Source: Cryobacterium frigoriphilum (lineage in GTDB: Bacteria > Actinomycetota > Actinomycetes > Actinomycetales > Microbacteriaceae). From it: a DNA stretch of 64,000 bases. The stretch lies in the NCBI RefSeq assembly GCF_004403305.1, contig NZ_SOHE01000060.1:61608-125607 (forward strand). Direction: 5' to 3'. The notes under the pieces are model-generated. The model had not been told where the DNA came from. It worked only from the letters and a program-made list of their open reading frames with translations, and did not search any database. The translations under genes were made by a program, and so were the position numbers. Every line of letters starts with the position of its first letter. Position 1 is the stretch's first letter. Shown here piece after piece: positions 16,546-26,755 of this stretch.

Positions 16546-19153
16546 TGGGCGATTCTACTTTCCCCGAATCACTTTCCGGTGTACCGTCTGCTTCTTCGAC
16601 GACCAGATTGCGTTCGATGTTCTTCGCGATCGAAATGATGCGGTCTTCGTCCGCGAACTTCGCAAAGACCACGCCCATGGTATCCCGGCCCTTGGCCGGA
16701 ACCTCGGCAACATTGGAACGAATGACCTTGCCACTGGCCAGAACCACGAGAACCTCGTCCTGCTCGCCGACGATGAGCGACCCCACGAGGTCGCCTCGGT
16801 CATCGTTGAGCTTGGCGACCTTGATGCCCAGGCCGCCGCGGTTCTGCAGGCGGTACTGGTCGGCCGCGGTGCGCTTGGCGTAGCCGCCCTCGGTGACGAC
16901 GAACACGTATCCGTCGTCGGCGATCACGGAGGCGTCGAGCAGGGTGTCGTCCCCGCGGAAGTGCATGCCGATGACCCCGGAGGTGCTGCGGCCCATGGGG
17001 CGCAGGGCCTCGTCGGTCGCGGTGAAGCGAATGGACATGCCCTTACGGGAGACCAGCATGAGGTCGGAGTCGTCGTCGACGAGCAGCGCGGAGACGAGCT
17101 CGTCGCCCTCACGCAGCTTGATGGCGATGATGCCGCCGGTGCGGTTGGTGTCGTATTCGCTCAGTGCGGTCTTCTTGATCAGGCCGTCGCGGGTGGCGAG
17201 CGTGAGGTACTGGGCAACCTCGTAGTCGCGGATGTCGAGGATTTGGGCGATCTCTTCACCCGGCTGCATGGCAAGCAGGTTGGCGACGTGCTGGCCCTTG
17301 GCGTCCCGCCCGGATTCCTGCGCCTCGTAGGCCTTGGCACGGTACACCCGGCCGGTGTTGGTGAAGAACAACAGCCAGTGGTGGGTCGTGGTGACGAAGA
17401 AGTGCTCCACCACGTCGTCGGCGCGCAGCTGCGCGCCCTTGACGCCCTTGCCGCCGCGGTGCTGGTTGCGGTAGTTGTCGCTGCGGGTGCGCTTGATGTA
17501 GCCGCCACGGGTGACGGTGACGACCATTTCCTCTTCGGGAATGAGGTCTTCGATCGACATGTCGCCGTCGTAGCCCATCATGATCTCGGTGCGGCGGTCA
17601 TCGCCGAACTTGTTCGTGATCTCGGCGAGCTCGTCCTTGATGATCGTGCGCTGACGTTCCGGGCTCGCGAGGATCGACTTGAATTCGACGATCTGCAGCT
17701 CGAGGTCGGCGGCCTGGTCGATGATCTTCTGACGCTCGAGGGCGGCCAGGCGACGCAGCTGCATGGTGAGGATCGCGTCGGCCTGCAGCTTGTCGACCTG
17801 CAGCAGGTCCATCAGGCCTTCACGGGCGTCGTCGACGGTATTCGAGCGACGGATGAGCGCGATCACCTCGTCGAGGGCGTCGAGCGCCTTCAGGTAGCCG
17901 CGCAGAATGTGTGCCTCTGCCTCGGCCTTCTTCAGACGGAACTGGGTGCGCCGAACGATGACCTCGATCTGGTGCGCCACCCAGGCGCTGATGAAGCCGT
18001 CGAGGGCGAGAGTGCGGGGCACCCCGTCGACGATGGCGAGCATGTTCGCGCCGAAGTTTTCCTGCAGCGGGGTGTGCTTGTAGAGGTTGTTGAGCACGAC
18101 CTTCGGCACCGCGTCGCGCTTGAGCACGATGACGAGGCGCTGGCCGGTACGACCGGAGGTCTCGTCGCGGATGTCGGCGATACCGCTGATCTTCGCGTCT
18201 TTGACGAGGTCGGCGATCTTGATCGCGAGGTTGTCGGGGTTGACCTGGTACGGCAGCTCGGTGATCACGAGGCAGGTGCGACCCTGCAGCTCTTCGATGC
18301 TGACGACGGCGCGCATCGTGATGGAGCCGCGTCCCGTGCGGTAGGCCTCCTGGATACCCTTGACGCCGAGGATCTGGGCGCCGGTGGGAAAGTCGGGTCC
18401 CTTGATGCGCAGGATCAGGGCTTCGAGCAGCTCGTCGCGGGTGGCGTCGGGGTTGTCGAGATACCACTGGGCGCCGGCGGCGACCTCACGGAGGTTGTGC
18501 GGGGGAATGTTGGTGGCCATACCCACGGCGATGCCGACGGAACCATTGACGAGCAGGTTCGGGAAGCGGGCGGGCAGCACGGTCGGTTCGAGTGTGCGGC
18601 CGTCGTAGTTGTCCTGAAAATCGACGGTGTCTTCGTCGATGTCGCGCACCATTTCCAGGGCGAGCGGGGCCATCTTGGTTTCGGTGTACCGGGGGGCGGC
18701 GGCGCCGTCGTTGCCGGGGGAGCCGAAGTTGCCCTGGCCGAGAGCCAGCGGGTAGCGCAGGCTCCACGGCTGAACGAGACGCACGAGGGCGTCGTAGATC
18801 GAGGAGTCACCGTGCGGGTGGAACTGACCCATCACGTCGCCGACCACACGAGCGCACTTCGAGAACGCCTTGTCGGGGCGGTAGCCACCGTCGAACATGG
18901 CGTAGATCACGCGGCGGTGCACGGGCTTCATGCCATCGCGCACGTCGGGCAGCGCACGCCCGACGATGACGCTCATCGCGTAATCGAGGTAGGAGCGCTG
19001 CATCTCGAGCTGCAGGTCGACCTGGTCGATCTTGCCGTGCTGGGTCAGGTGCGCGGCCGCAGCCGCGGCATCCGCTGCCAGAATCGCGCCCTCCGCGTTG
19101 GCCTCGGGGGTCGCCTCGGGGCCGGTGGAGCCGCTGGTGTCGTCAGATGTCAA
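16538..19153 (-). CDS. gyrA: DNA gyrase subunit A
   Basis: An 871-residue subunit of the ATP-driven type II topoisomerase that introduces negative supercoils. An Ala-rich N-terminal extension of about 40 residues is followed by the breakage-reunion domain. The catalytic Tyr156 sits in APRYTET and the quinolone pocket [10 protein letters not shown] has Ser117 and Asp121 (E. coli Ser83/Asp87), i.e. wild-type-like. The C-terminal beta-pinwheel holds a GyrA box near QNRGGLG and an acidic tail. No intein is present. The start appears to be TTG overlapping the gyrB end by 11 bases; no ATG occurs before residue 51, within conserved sequence. Confidence 0.97.
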   Translation of the reverse strand: MTSDDTSGSTGPEATPEANAEGAILAADAAAAAAHLTQHGKIDQVDLQLEMQRSYLDYAMSVIVGRALPDVRDGMKPVHRRVIYAMFDGGYRPDKAFSKCARVVGDVMGQFHPHGDSSIYDALVRLVQPWSLRYPLALGQGNFGSPGNDGAAAPRYTETKMAPLALEMVRDIDEDTVDFQDNYDGRTLEPTVLPARFPNLLVNGSVGIAVGMATNIPPHNLREVAAGAQWYLDNPDATRDELLEALILRIKGPDFPTGAQILGVKGIQEAYRTGRGSITMRAVVSIEELQGRTCLVITELPYQVNPDNLAIKIADLVKDAKISGIADIRDETSGRTGQRLVIVLKRDAVPKVVLNNLYKHTPLQENFGANMLAIVDGVPRTLALDGFISAWVAHQIEVIVRRTQFRLKKAEAEAHILRGYLKALDALDEVIALIRRSNTVDDAREGLMDLLQVDKLQADAILTMQLRRLAALERQKIIDQAADLELQIVEFKSILASPERQRTIIKDELAEITNKFGDDRRTEIMMGYDGDMSIEDLIPEEEMVVTVTRGGYIKRTRSDNYRNQHRGGKGVKGAQLRADDVVEHFFVTTTHHWLLFFTNTGRVYRAKAYEAQESGRDAKGQHVANLLAMQPGEEIAQILDIRDYEVAQYLTLATRDGLIKKTALSEYDTNRTGGIIAIKLREGDELVSALLVDDDSDLMLVSRKGMSIRFTATDEALRPMGRSTSGVIGMHFRGDDTLLDASVIADDGYVFVVTEGGYAKRTAADQYRLQNRGGLGIKVAKLNDDRGDLVGSLIVGEQDEVLVVLASGKVIRSNVAEVPAKGRDTMGVVFAKFADEDRIISIAKNIERNLVVEEADGTPESDSGKVESPNE

Positions 19154-21119
19154 GGAAACGCACGTCCTTTGCGTTCTTCTGGATGAAGTTGCGTCGGGAT
19201 TCGACGTCTTCGCCCATCAGGGTGGAGAAAATTTCGTCGGCGGCCGCGGCATCGTCGAGGGTGACCTGCAGCAGGGTACGGGTTTCGGGGCTCATCGTGG
19301 TCTCCCACAGCTCCTTGTAGTCCATCTCACCGAGGCCCTTGTAGCGCTGGATGCCGTTGTCCTTGGGGATGCGCTTGCCGGCGGCGGCGCCGTCGGCGAG
19401 CAGGGCGTCGCGCTCCTTGTCGGAGTACACGTATTCGTGCGCCGAGTTGGCCCACTTGAGGCGGTAGAGCGGCGGCTGCGCGAGATACACGTAGCCGAGG
19501 TCGATCAGCGGGCGCATGTAGCGAAACAGCAGGGTCAGCAGCAGCGTGGTGATGTGCTGGCCATCGACGTCGGCATCGGCCATCAGCACGATCTTGTGGT
19601 AACGCACCTTGTCGGGGTTGAACTCTTCGCCCATACCGGCACCGAACGCGGTGATCATGGCCTGCACCTCGTGGTTGGCGAGGGCGCGGTCGAGACGGGC
19701 CTTCTCCACGTTGAGGATCTTGCCGCGCAGCGGCAAAATGGCCTGGGTCTCCGGATTACGGCCCTGCACGGCGGATCCGCCGGCCGAGTCGCCCTCGACG
19801 ATGAAGATCTCGCTGAGCGAGGGGTCTTTGCTCTGGCAGTCCTTGAGCTTGCCGGGCATACCGCCGCCCTCGAGCAGTCCCTTGCGGCGCGCGGTTTCGC
19901 GCGCCTTGCGGGCCGCCTGGCGGGCAGTGGATGCGCTGAGCGCCTTGCGAATGATTTCGCGCGCCGAGCTGGGGTTGCGGTTGAACCAGTCGCTGAGCTG
20001 GTCGCCGGCGACGCGCTGCACGAACGCCTTCGCCTCGGTGTTACCGAGCTTGGTCTTGGTCTGGCCCTCGAACTGCGGTTCGGCGAGCTTGATCGACACG
20101 ACCGCGGTGAGTCCCTCACGCACGTCATCACCGGTGAGGTTGTCATCCTTTTCTTTCAGGATGCCCTTCTCGCGGGCGTACTTGTTCACCAGGGTCGTCA
20201 GCGCGGCACGGAAACCCTCTTCGTGGGTACCGCCCTCGTGGGTGTTGATGGTGTTCGCGTAGGTGTGCACGCTCTCGGTGTACGCGGTGGTCCATTGCAT
20301 GGCCACCTCGAGCGCGATCTTGCGTTCGTGGTCTTCCCACTCGAACGAGATGATCTCCTCGTTGACGAGGTCGGCTTTCTTCGCCCGGTTCAGGTACTCG
20401 ACGTAGTCGACGAGGCCCTGCTCGTACATGAACGTGTTGTGCACGAACTTGCCCTCGTCATCGAGGTTTTCGGGTCGCTCATCGGTGAGGGTGAGCTGCA
20501 GGCCCTTGTTGAGGAACGCCATCTGCTGAAAGCGCGCGCGCAGGGTCTCGTAGTCGAAGACCGTCGTCTCGAAGGTCTCCTCGCTCGGCCAGAACGTGAT
20601 CGTGGTGCCGGTGGCATCCGATTCCTCGCCCTTTTCCAGCGGTGCGTTGGGGTGGCCGTCGGCGAAACTCTGGCGCCAGACGTGACCCTGCCGGCGTACC
20701 TCGACCTCGAGGCGGCTCGACAGGGCGTTGACGACGGAGCTGCCGACGCCGTGGAGTCCACCGGAAACGGCGTAGCCGCCACCGCCGAACTTGCCGCCGG
20801 CGTGCAGCACGGTCAGTACGACCTCCACGGTCGAGCGGCCTTCTGCCTTGTGAATGTCGACCGGAATTCCGCGGCCGTTGTCTTCGACGCGCACCGCGCC
20901 ATCCGCCAGAATACGGATGCCGATGGTGTCGCAGTAGCCCGCGAGGGCCTCATCGACGGAGTTGTCCACGATTTCGTAGACGAGGTGGTGCAACCCGCGC
21001 GGACCGGTAGAACCGATGTACATTCCGGGTCGTTTGCGAACGGCTTCCAGGCCCTCGAGAACCTGGATATCGTCTGCGCCATATTCGTGTGCCGGCTCGG
21101 CGTGCGGGTCTACCGTCAT
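19143..21119 (-). CDS. gyrB: DNA gyrase subunit B
   Basis: A 658-residue ATPase subunit of gyrase. The GHKL ATPase domain shows [29 protein letters not shown] and GGLHGVG. The transducer domain follows, then TOPRIM with EGDSAGGSA and the DADVDG metal site, and the C-terminal QRYKGLGEM. The length is standard for actinobacteria without the E. coli-type insertion. The ATG at 21119 (MTVDPHAEP) is preferred, with AGGAG 11 bases upstream; a TTG nine codons earlier would spoil that ribosome-binding site. gyrA follows with an 11-base overlap, ensuring equal translation of A and B. Confidence 0.97.
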   Translation of the reverse strand: MTVDPHAEPAHEYGADDIQVLEGLEAVRKRPGMYIGSTGPRGLHHLVYEIVDNSVDEALAGYCDTIGIRILADGAVRVEDNGRGIPVDIHKAEGRSTVEVVLTVLHAGGKFGGGGYAVSGGLHGVGSSVVNALSSRLEVEVRRQGHVWRQSFADGHPNAPLEKGEESDATGTTITFWPSEETFETTVFDYETLRARFQQMAFLNKGLQLTLTDERPENLDDEGKFVHNTFMYEQGLVDYVEYLNRAKKADLVNEEIISFEWEDHERKIALEVAMQWTTAYTESVHTYANTINTHEGGTHEEGFRAALTTLVNKYAREKGILKEKDDNLTGDDVREGLTAVVSIKLAEPQFEGQTKTKLGNTEAKAFVQRVAGDQLSDWFNRNPSSAREIIRKALSASTARQAARKARETARRKGLLEGGGMPGKLKDCQSKDPSLSEIFIVEGDSAGGSAVQGRNPETQAILPLRGKILNVEKARLDRALANHEVQAMITAFGAGMGEEFNPDKVRYHKIVLMADADVDGQHITTLLLTLLFRYMRPLIDLGYVYLAQPPLYRLKWANSAHEYVYSDKERDALLADGAAAGKRIPKDNGIQRYKGLGEMDYKELWETTMSPETRTLLQVTLDDAAAADEIFSTLMGEDVESRRNFIQKNAKDVRFLDI

Positions 21120-21150
21120 CTGAAATTGTGCTCCTGACCGTCGCAAAGGC

Positions 21151-21174
21151 GACCATTTAGTCTATCAAATGGTC
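21151..21174 (-). promoter_or_regulatory. inverted repeat in the gyrB leader
   Basis: GACCATTT and AAATGGTC form an 8-bp inverted repeat around an 8-base centre, 32 bases upstream of the gyrB start, in the 120-base gap between dciA and gyrB. TAGACT inside the centre (minus strand) resembles a -10 hexamer. The repeat could be an operator or leader hairpin for supercoiling-responsive gyrase control. This is inferred from position only. Confidence 0.35.
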
Positions 21175-21239
21175 AGCGGCCCGCCCGCCACAATCGCCAG
21201 CTAAGGCACTGTGCTCGCGGTTTGACCAGATTTGACGAC

Positions 21240-21746
21240 CTAGCCGTAGGTATCGCGCGGGCCACGCCCTGGGATTGATCTGGGACCCTTTTTCCAGGAG
21301 GGGGCGTTGGGTCCGTGAAAACGGATCGAGGCGATGCCGGCATCCGGGTACTTAGAAATGATGTGCGTCATGATATCGACCCGCATCAGCCGCAGCTGGG
21401 TGGCCCACGCCGTTGACTCGCAGTGCACGGTCAGTACGCCCTCATCGATGCCGGCCGGGCTCGAGTGGTTCGCGGTTTCGTCACCGGCGATCTCACGCCA
21501 GGATGCAAGCAGTTCGGACTGCGAGAGCGGCGAGTTCCAGCCGAGCTGCGCGGTGAGGGAGGCGATCGTGTCGCCGAGACCGCGCGGGTCGCGGCCGGCG
21601 CCGAACGGAACCGAAGAACCCTGTGGGTCGGGCTGGCGTTTGCGACCGCGCGACCGCCGGGCATTGGGATCACCAAAAACGTCTTTAAAGCGCAGAAAGA
21701 CGCGGGCTGCCTCGCTCGGTTCAGTTTTGCGTTCAGGCTCAGCCAT
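21240..21746 (-). CDS. dciA: DciA-type DUF721 protein
   Basis: A 168-residue protein. A charged N-terminal part (SEAARVFLRFKDVFGD) and a basic linker with RRSRGRKR precede the DUF721 domain (about 70-150), marked by SWREIAGDETANHS, GVLTVHCESTAWATQLR and an RFHGP near the C-terminus. DUF721/DciA proteins load or activate the replicative helicase DnaB in most bacteria lacking DnaC. The gene lies between recF and gyrB, its common place. The ATG at 21746 overlaps the recF stop by eight bases. A longer frame upstream lies inside recF and is not used. Confidence 0.88.
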   Translation of the reverse strand: MAEPERKTEPSEAARVFLRFKDVFGDPNARRSRGRKRQPDPQGSSVPFGAGRDPRGLGDTIASLTAQLGWNSPLSQSELLASWREIAGDETANHSSPAGIDEGVLTVHCESTAWATQLRLMRVDIMTHIISKYPDAGIASIRFHGPNAPSWKKGPRSIPGRGPRDTYG

Positions 21747-22923
21747 CGACCACCGCACCTCCTCGAATATGTATAGTGTGCGCCACGAGAGCCTCCGGCA
21801 CATCCTCCAATACTGCCGAGGTGATCAGAACCTGTTCGAATCCGGTCATCGCGGCGGCGAGCCGGGTTCGGCGGGACTGATCGAGCTCGGCGAAGACGTC
21901 ATCAAGAATCACGACGGGGTCGCCGGTGGTGGATTCCAGGCGCAGTAGCTGCGCGGATGCGAGTTTCAGCGACAAAGCGAACGACCAGGACTCACCGTGG
22001 CTCGCATAGCCCTTCGCGGGCAGGTCATTGAGCGAGAAGATCACGTCGTCGCGGTGCGGGCCGGCGAGCGTGATGCCGCGTTCGAGCTCTTTGCGGCGCA
22101 GGCCGGCGAGGGCGGAGCGGAAGACGTCTGCCGTGCTCGCACCCGCCTGAATCTTCGGGATCCGTGGCTCGACGGTCGCGCTGACCGAAGCCCCCTGGAG
22201 TGACACCTCACCATCGGCATCCGCTCCCAAAATGCTGAGGGCTCCGGACAGGGTGGGCCCGTGGTCGGCGCCGACCACGGCACGATATGCCGCCCGCAGT
22301 GGCTCGCCCAGCTGGCGCACGAGTTCGGCGCGTTCGTCGATGATCTCAGAGCCGAAGGCAACCAGCCGTTCGTCCCAGATTTCTAGGGTACTGAGCTGGT
22401 TACCCTTGACACCGGATGCCCTGGCCGATTTCAGCAGGCTGTTGCGCTGTTTCAGCACCCGGTCGTAGTCCGCGAGCACGCCCGCCAATCGCGGAGTTCG
22501 AAGCACCAGCAGCTGGTCGAGAAAACGGCGGCGGCCGCCCGGATCCCCCCGCACGAGGGCGAGATCCTCCGGCGCGAAGACCACGCACGAAAAGTAGCGC
22601 GGCAGGTCGCGGGTGCGTATCACCGAACGATTCACCTGAGCCCGGTTCTGACCGGTGCGATTGAGCTGGACCTCGGCAAGAATCTGCCGACCGTTGGATT
22701 CGAGGCGAGCACGAATGATCGCGGCATCCTGACCGGCCCGAATCATCGCGGTCAGCGTCGACACCCGATGGGAACCGAGCGTGCTCAGGTAGCCGAGCGC
22801 TTCGACCAGGTTGGTCTTACCCTGGCCGTTGCGCCCGACGATGAGGTTGGGCCCGGCAAAAAGCGGCACCTCGGCCTGCGCGTAGTTGCGAAAGTCCGTG
22901 AGGGAGAGGTGGGTGACGCGCAC
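21739..22923 (-). CDS. recF: DNA replication/repair protein RecF
   Basis: A 394-residue SMC-like ATPase that helps load RecA at single-strand gaps. The N-terminus HLSLTDFRNY, the Walker A GRNGQGKTNLVEA at about 31-43, a signature region and the C-terminal Walker B/D-loop VVILDDVFAELD match RecF throughout, at the usual actinobacterial length. The GTG start directly follows the dnaN stop (TAG GTG), so the two are translationally coupled. It belongs to the dnaN-recF-dciA-gyrB-gyrA run read away from oriC. Confidence 0.95.
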   Translation of the reverse strand: MRVTHLSLTDFRNYAQAEVPLFAGPNLIVGRNGQGKTNLVEALGYLSTLGSHRVSTLTAMIRAGQDAAIIRARLESNGRQILAEVQLNRTGQNRAQVNRSVIRTRDLPRYFSCVVFAPEDLALVRGDPGGRRRFLDQLLVLRTPRLAGVLADYDRVLKQRNSLLKSARASGVKGNQLSTLEIWDERLVAFGSEIIDERAELVRQLGEPLRAAYRAVVGADHGPTLSGALSILGADADGEVSLQGASVSATVEPRIPKIQAGASTADVFRSALAGLRRKELERGITLAGPHRDDVIFSLNDLPAKGYASHGESWSFALSLKLASAQLLRLESTTGDPVVILDDVFAELDQSRRTRLAAAMTGFEQVLITSAVLEDVPEALVAHTIHIRGGAVVDG

Positions 22924-24072
22924 CTAGCGCAGCAGCAGGTTGGGCTGCAGCAGGTACTTGTAGCTGTCGGCGCCGGCCGTTTCCCGGGAGGTCTGGCTGG
23001 TGATGAGCACCGGCCCCGGCTTGTTCGGATTCTCGGTCTTGGTGAACGAGATGCGCACGAACTCGGAGTGCACCGCGCTGAGGCCGTCAAGCAGAAACTG
23101 CGGCTTGAGCGAGACGACGGTGTCGGTGCCGGACAGAATGGCGTCGATCGATTCCTGCGCCTGCGCCTGCTCCGAGCCCACGGCTTCGAGGGTCAGTCCG
23201 TCCTGGGTGAACGTGAAGCGTAGCGCGGCTTCGCGCTCGAGCACGAGCTGCACGCGACGGGTTGCCTCGATGAGGTCGGCGGTGTTGAGCACCGCGTAGT
23301 TGTCGACGTTGCTCGGAAAAAGTCGCCGAACCGGAGGAAAATTGCCCTTGATCAGCAGGCTCGTCACGGTCTTCTTGTTCGCCGTGAAGGCGATCAGTTC
23401 GCGATCGTCGGTGTTGGTGATCGAGACGGAAATGGTGCCGCTGTGCCCGAAGGTCTTGCCGACTTCCTGCAGCGTGCGCGCCGGAACGAGGGCCGTGATC
23501 GTTCCCTGCCCGGTGTTACTGCCCGGATCCCAGTCAATCTCGCGAACGGCGACGCGGTAGCGGTCGGTGGCGACCAGACCGAGGCTGTTTTCTGAGACCT
23601 CGAGCTGCACGCCGGTGATGACCGGAGTCACGTCGTCGCGGCTCGCAGCGACAGCGACCTGGGCGACGGCTGCGGCGAATTCTTCGGCCGGTACGAGCCC
23701 AGATTCGGCGCTGACCTGCGGAATACTTGGATATTCCTCAACCGGCATAGACAGCAGGGTGAAGTTCGCCGAACCACAGCTGACTTTGATTCGGGATTCT
23801 TGAGTCTCGAATCGCACGGGTGCATTGGGCATCCGGCTGGCAATCTCGGCCAGGAGACGGCCAGAGACGAGCACCCTGCCGGGTTCCTCGACATCCGCTG
23901 CGATCTCGGTTTGAGCGGATACCTCGTAGTCGAACGACGACAGGACGAGTCCGGTGTCGGTCGTCTCGATCAGCACACCGCTGAGGATGGGCAGGGTGGT
24001 GCGCTGGGGCAGGAGCTTGACAGCAAATGAAACCGCTTCGCTGAAGACATCCCGGTTGGCCGTAAATTTCAC
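22924..24072 (-). CDS. dnaN: DNA polymerase III beta subunit (sliding clamp)
   Basis: A 382-residue ring-forming clamp that tethers the polymerase to DNA. Three similar domains of about 120 residues follow each other. The N-terminus MKFTANRDVFSEAV, RTTLPILSGVLI and the C-terminal ligand-binding pocket region (around KPQFLLDGL and the final LLQPNLLLR, where most bacteria end in a PMRL-like tail) are recognisable. The start is GTG. The gap to dnaA carries the DnaA boxes of oriC, and recF follows with no gap. Confidence 0.97.
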   Translation of the reverse strand: MKFTANRDVFSEAVSFAVKLLPQRTTLPILSGVLIETTDTGLVLSSFDYEVSAQTEIAADVEEPGRVLVSGRLLAEIASRMPNAPVRFETQESRIKVSCGSANFTLLSMPVEEYPSIPQVSAESGLVPAEEFAAAVAQVAVAASRDDVTPVITGVQLEVSENSLGLVATDRYRVAVREIDWDPGSNTGQGTITALVPARTLQEVGKTFGHSGTISVSITNTDDRELIAFTANKKTVTSLLIKGNFPPVRRLFPSNVDNYAVLNTADLIEATRRVQLVLEREAALRFTFTQDGLTLEAVGSEQAQAQESIDAILSGTDTVVSLKPQFLLDGLSAVHSEFVRISFTKTENPNKPGPVLITSQTSRETAGADSYKYLLQPNLLLR

Positions 24073-24457
24073 GAAACCACTCCTGTTCGATCGATGCGTG
24101 GAGGCTCAACACTAGTCGTCTTGTAATTCGGTCTGGGACGAACCGGCCTGGGCCGGCAACCATCCGGTGCGAAAGCACAAAAGGTTGTCGGCCGAAGAGA
24201 GAGAGAAGTTAAAGGTTAATCTTCTTAACCGTTGTGGAAACTGTGGATAACTTTGTCATTCCCTTGTAATCACAGGGAACTACAAGAATGTAAGTTGTGG
24301 GCGACCTGTGCGAACTCGAGGCACAACATCGAATGACAAGAATTGCCAGGCCCCGAGTTTTCACAACTTGTCATTTTGTTTCTACAGGTTGTGCCAGTTA
24401 ATTCTTGTAGTTTCCACAGGCTTATACACAGGTGTGAAAACTACGAAATTCGCTGAA
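24073..24457. other. oriC region (dnaA-dnaN intergenic)
   Basis: This 385-base gap between dnaA and dnaN is AT-rich compared with its surroundings and holds DnaA-box sequences: TGTGGATAA at 24242-24250 (perfect inverse box), TGTGGAAAC just before it, GTTTCCACA at 24410-24418 and TTATACACA at 24422-24430 (one mismatch, 12 bases on). Runs of TTAA, TTTTC and TTAATTC between them are candidate unwinding stretches. In Streptomyces and mycobacteria oriC lies in this same gap, and genes on both sides are transcribed outward. Few boxes are perfect, so the exact functional limits are uncertain. Confidence 0.8.
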
Positions 24458-25882
24458 TTATTTGAAGCGGTGGTCCTGTTTGATGCGATTTGTGAGCTCG
24501 GTGACCTGGTTGTAGATCGAACGACGCTCCTTCATGAGCTCGCTGATCTTCTTGTTGGCATACATGACGGTCGTGTGGTCACGGTTGCCGAAGAGCTGTC
24601 CGATCTTGGGCAGGGACAGGTTGGTCAGTTCACGGCAGAGGTACATGGCGATCTGGCGAGCCGTAGCCACGGCCTGGGACCGGCTCGAACCGTAGAGGTC
24701 GTCGACCGTGAGCTTGAAGTAGTCAGCGGTGTTGGTGATGATGTCGACCGGAGCGATGACATTGTCGTCGTCGAGCGTGATGAGGTCTTTTAGAACCGTC
24801 TGAACGAGGTCCATGTCGACCGGAGTGCGGTTCAGACTCGCGAAGGCGGTCACGCGAATCAGAGTTCCCTCCAGCTCGCGAATGTTCGATGAGACCTTCG
24901 AGGCCATGAATTCGAGAATGTCGTCGGGTACCTGCAACTTCTCGCTCTGGGCCTTCTTGCGCAGAATGGCGATGCGCGTTTCCAGGTCGGGGGCCTGGAC
25001 ATCGGTGATCAGACCCCACTCGAACCGGCTGCGCATGCGGTCTTCGAACCCGGTGAGGTGTTTGGGAGGCAGGTCGCTCGTGATCACGACCTGCTTGTTG
25101 TGGTCGTGCAGGGTGTTGAAGGTGTGGAAGAAGGCTTCCTGGGTCTCTGCTTTTCCCTGCAGAAACTGGATGTCGTCGATCATCAGAATGTCGATGTTGC
25201 GGTACCGGGCCTGAAAGGCGGATCCCCGGTTATTGGCGATCGAGTTGATGAAGTCGTTGGTGAACTCTTCGCTGCTGACATACCGCACCCGAATACCGGG
25301 ATACAGGCTCATCGCATAGTGGCCGATGGCGTGCAGCAGGTGAGTCTTGCCCAGCCCGGAGGATCCGTAGACAAAGAGCGGGTTGTACGCCTTGGCGGGG
25401 GCTTCGGCCACCGCGACGGCAGCGGCGTGGGCGAACCGGTTGGACTGACCGATGACGAAGTTGTCGAAGCTGTACTTATTGTTGAGCCGAGTGTCGTGTG
25501 GGCGTTCGGGGGAGGAGGCAGCACTCTCGAAGACCGATTGGGGTGCGGCGACACTCAACACATCGGGTTGCGCCGGCGGTTGGTGAACCGGGCGTAACGA
25601 TTCCTGTTCGAGCTCGGGATTGACGACCACATAGAACGTGGAAACGGCCGTTGCCGCGTCGAGCTGGCCCATCGCGGTCAGCAGGGGAACGCGCATCCGC
25701 TGGTTGAGCATGCTCGCGGTGAATTCGTTGGGTACCTCGAGGTAAAAGGTGCCGGCGGCGATGCCCTTGGGTTCGACGAGACTCAGGAACCCGTACAACA
25801 TGGGTGTGATCGTCACATCTGACTCCAGCGTGGTCAGAACCGACCGCCAGGTCTGCATGATGGGCTGTTCGCCGTCTGCCAT
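24458..25882 (-). CDS. dnaA: chromosomal replication initiator DnaA
   Basis: A 474-residue AAA+ initiator. Domain I (about 1-90) is followed by a short Pro/Ser linker, then the AAA+ domain with Walker A GSSGLGKT at 173-180, Walker B LMIDDIQF near 235 and sensor motifs. The C-terminal DNA-binding domain carries the signature NRDHTTVMYANKKI. The linker (domain II) is much shorter than in Streptomyces. It binds 9-mer boxes in oriC and in its own upstream region, both seen here. The ATG at 25882 gives the standard MADGEQP-type start. Confidence 0.98.
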   Translation of the reverse strand: MADGEQPIMQTWRSVLTTLESDVTITPMLYGFLSLVEPKGIAAGTFYLEVPNEFTASMLNQRMRVPLLTAMGQLDAATAVSTFYVVVNPELEQESLRPVHQPPAQPDVLSVAAPQSVFESAASSPERPHDTRLNNKYSFDNFVIGQSNRFAHAAAVAVAEAPAKAYNPLFVYGSSGLGKTHLLHAIGHYAMSLYPGIRVRYVSSEEFTNDFINSIANNRGSAFQARYRNIDILMIDDIQFLQGKAETQEAFFHTFNTLHDHNKQVVITSDLPPKHLTGFEDRMRSRFEWGLITDVQAPDLETRIAILRKKAQSEKLQVPDDILEFMASKVSSNIRELEGTLIRVTAFASLNRTPVDMDLVQTVLKDLITLDDDNVIAPVDIITNTADYFKLTVDDLYGSSRSQAVATARQIAMYLCRELTNLSLPKIGQLFGNRDHTTVMYANKKISELMKERRSIYNQVTELTNRIKQDHRFK

Positions 25883-26133
25883 GGTTTCCTACAATCTCTG
25901 CGTGGACTTTTGTGAACTATTCACAAAGTTATCCACCGCCTGTGAGTAAATCGGCAAAAATTCGCCGGTTCGCCGCAAACGCGGGCGTCTGCCTGTGGAT
26001 AACTTTCATTCACGGTAGTCAAATCTGGTCTCAGAGGCGAATTTTCAGCCACTATTGGCCCCAATTTTCCCGCGTGTCACTACACGACGACGGGCCGGCG
26101 ACTGTGCAGACTTGATGGTTTCGGGCCGCGAGT
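25883..26133. promoter_or_regulatory. dnaA upstream region with DnaA boxes
   Basis: The dnaA-rpmH gap is 361 bases and drives divergent transcription. It contains TTATCCACC at 25929-25937 (one mismatch) and TGTGGATAA at 25994-26002 (perfect inverse box), with AT-rich stretches such as TAAATCGGCAAAAATT. The boxes probably mediate dnaA autoregulation and may form a second part of the origin. No gene is seen here. Confidence 0.6.
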
Positions 26134-26162
26134 TTGACCAAAACGAGTCGAGGCCGTAGTTT
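26134..26162 (+). promoter_or_regulatory. candidate promoter of rpmH-rnpA
   Basis: TTGACC at 26134-26139 and TAGTTT at 26157-26162 are separated by 17 bases, a good fit to a housekeeping sigma factor promoter. They lie about 80 bases upstream of the rpmH start. No transcription data; the assignment rests on spacing and sequence. Confidence 0.4.
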
Positions 26163-26243
26163 TAATCAGTTGACCCTGTCCTCGGGCCAACCAATTCTTT
26201 CCCGGCCGCTGTTTCGGCCAGCGGAGACAACAGTGGAGAAATC

Positions 26244-26381
26244 ATGAGCAAGAGAACGTTCCAGCCGAACAACCGTCGTCGCGCGAAGGTGCACGGTTTC
26301 CGTCTGCGCATGCGCACCCGCGCCGGCCGCGCAATCCTCGGTGCCCGCCGTCGCAAGGGTCGCACCGAACTTTCCGCGTAA
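26244..26381 (+). CDS. rpmH: 50S ribosomal protein L34
   Basis: A 45-residue, very basic protein with the invariant L34 pattern: [19 protein letters not shown], then [10 protein letters not shown] and ARRRKGR toward the end. GGAGAA precedes the ATG. It binds 23S rRNA in the large subunit. The order dnaA | rpmH-rnpA-yidD-yidC-jag-rsmG-parA-parB is the standard bacterial origin arrangement; rpmH is divergent from dnaA and opens this plus-strand operon. Confidence 0.97.
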   Translation: MSKRTFQPNNRRRAKVHGFRLRMRTRAGRAILGARRRKGRTELSA

Positions 26382-26389
26382 GCGCCGCG

Positions 26390-26755
26390 GTGCTCGCGCA
26401 GGTAAATCGCATCACGCACGGCAGCGACTATAAAGAAGTCGTTCGCCGGGGTGTGCGGGTCGTTGGCCCGCACATCGTGACCTATCTGCGCCGCAGCACG
26501 ACCGCTCTGGGCCCGGATGCGCCTGCTCGTTTTGGCTTTATCGTCGCGAAGAACGTCGGTAATGCCGTGCGGCGCAACCGGGTTCGTCGGCGCCTGAAAG
26601 CGGCCAGCTTTCTTCTGGTCGGGGCGGTTCCCCCGGGCACCGACATAGTTTTTCGGGCACTTCCCGCTGCGAATGCGGCGGAGTGGTCCGAGTTGACCGC
26701 GGAAATCAGCCGCGGTGTCACCAACGCTGTCACCAAGGGACATCGGCCTCGATGA
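26390..26755 (+). CDS. rnpA: ribonuclease P protein component
   Basis: A 121-residue basic protein, partner of RNase P RNA in 5' maturation of tRNA. The RNR signature region is present as AVRRNRVRRRLKAA near residue 60-70, after FGFIVAKNVGNA. The GTG start lies 8 bases after the rpmH stop, and the stop overlaps the yidD ATG (ATGA). The length is usual for actinobacteria. Confidence 0.95.
   Translation: MLAQVNRITHGSDYKEVVRRGVRVVGPHIVTYLRRSTTALGPDAPARFGFIVAKNVGNAVRRNRVRRRLKAASFLLVGAVPPGTDIVFRALPAANAAEWSELTAEISRGVTNAVTKGHRPR

Noticed and set aside
16517..19186. An 889-residue open frame on the plus strand opposite gyrA.
   Set aside because: It mirrors gyrA codon structure in a high-GC gene (Val/Asp/Gly-rich translation) and has no domain. 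gyrA is certain.
19032..21137. A 701-residue frame opposite gyrB.
   Set aside because: It is a shadow of gyrB with low-complexity composition and no start signal.
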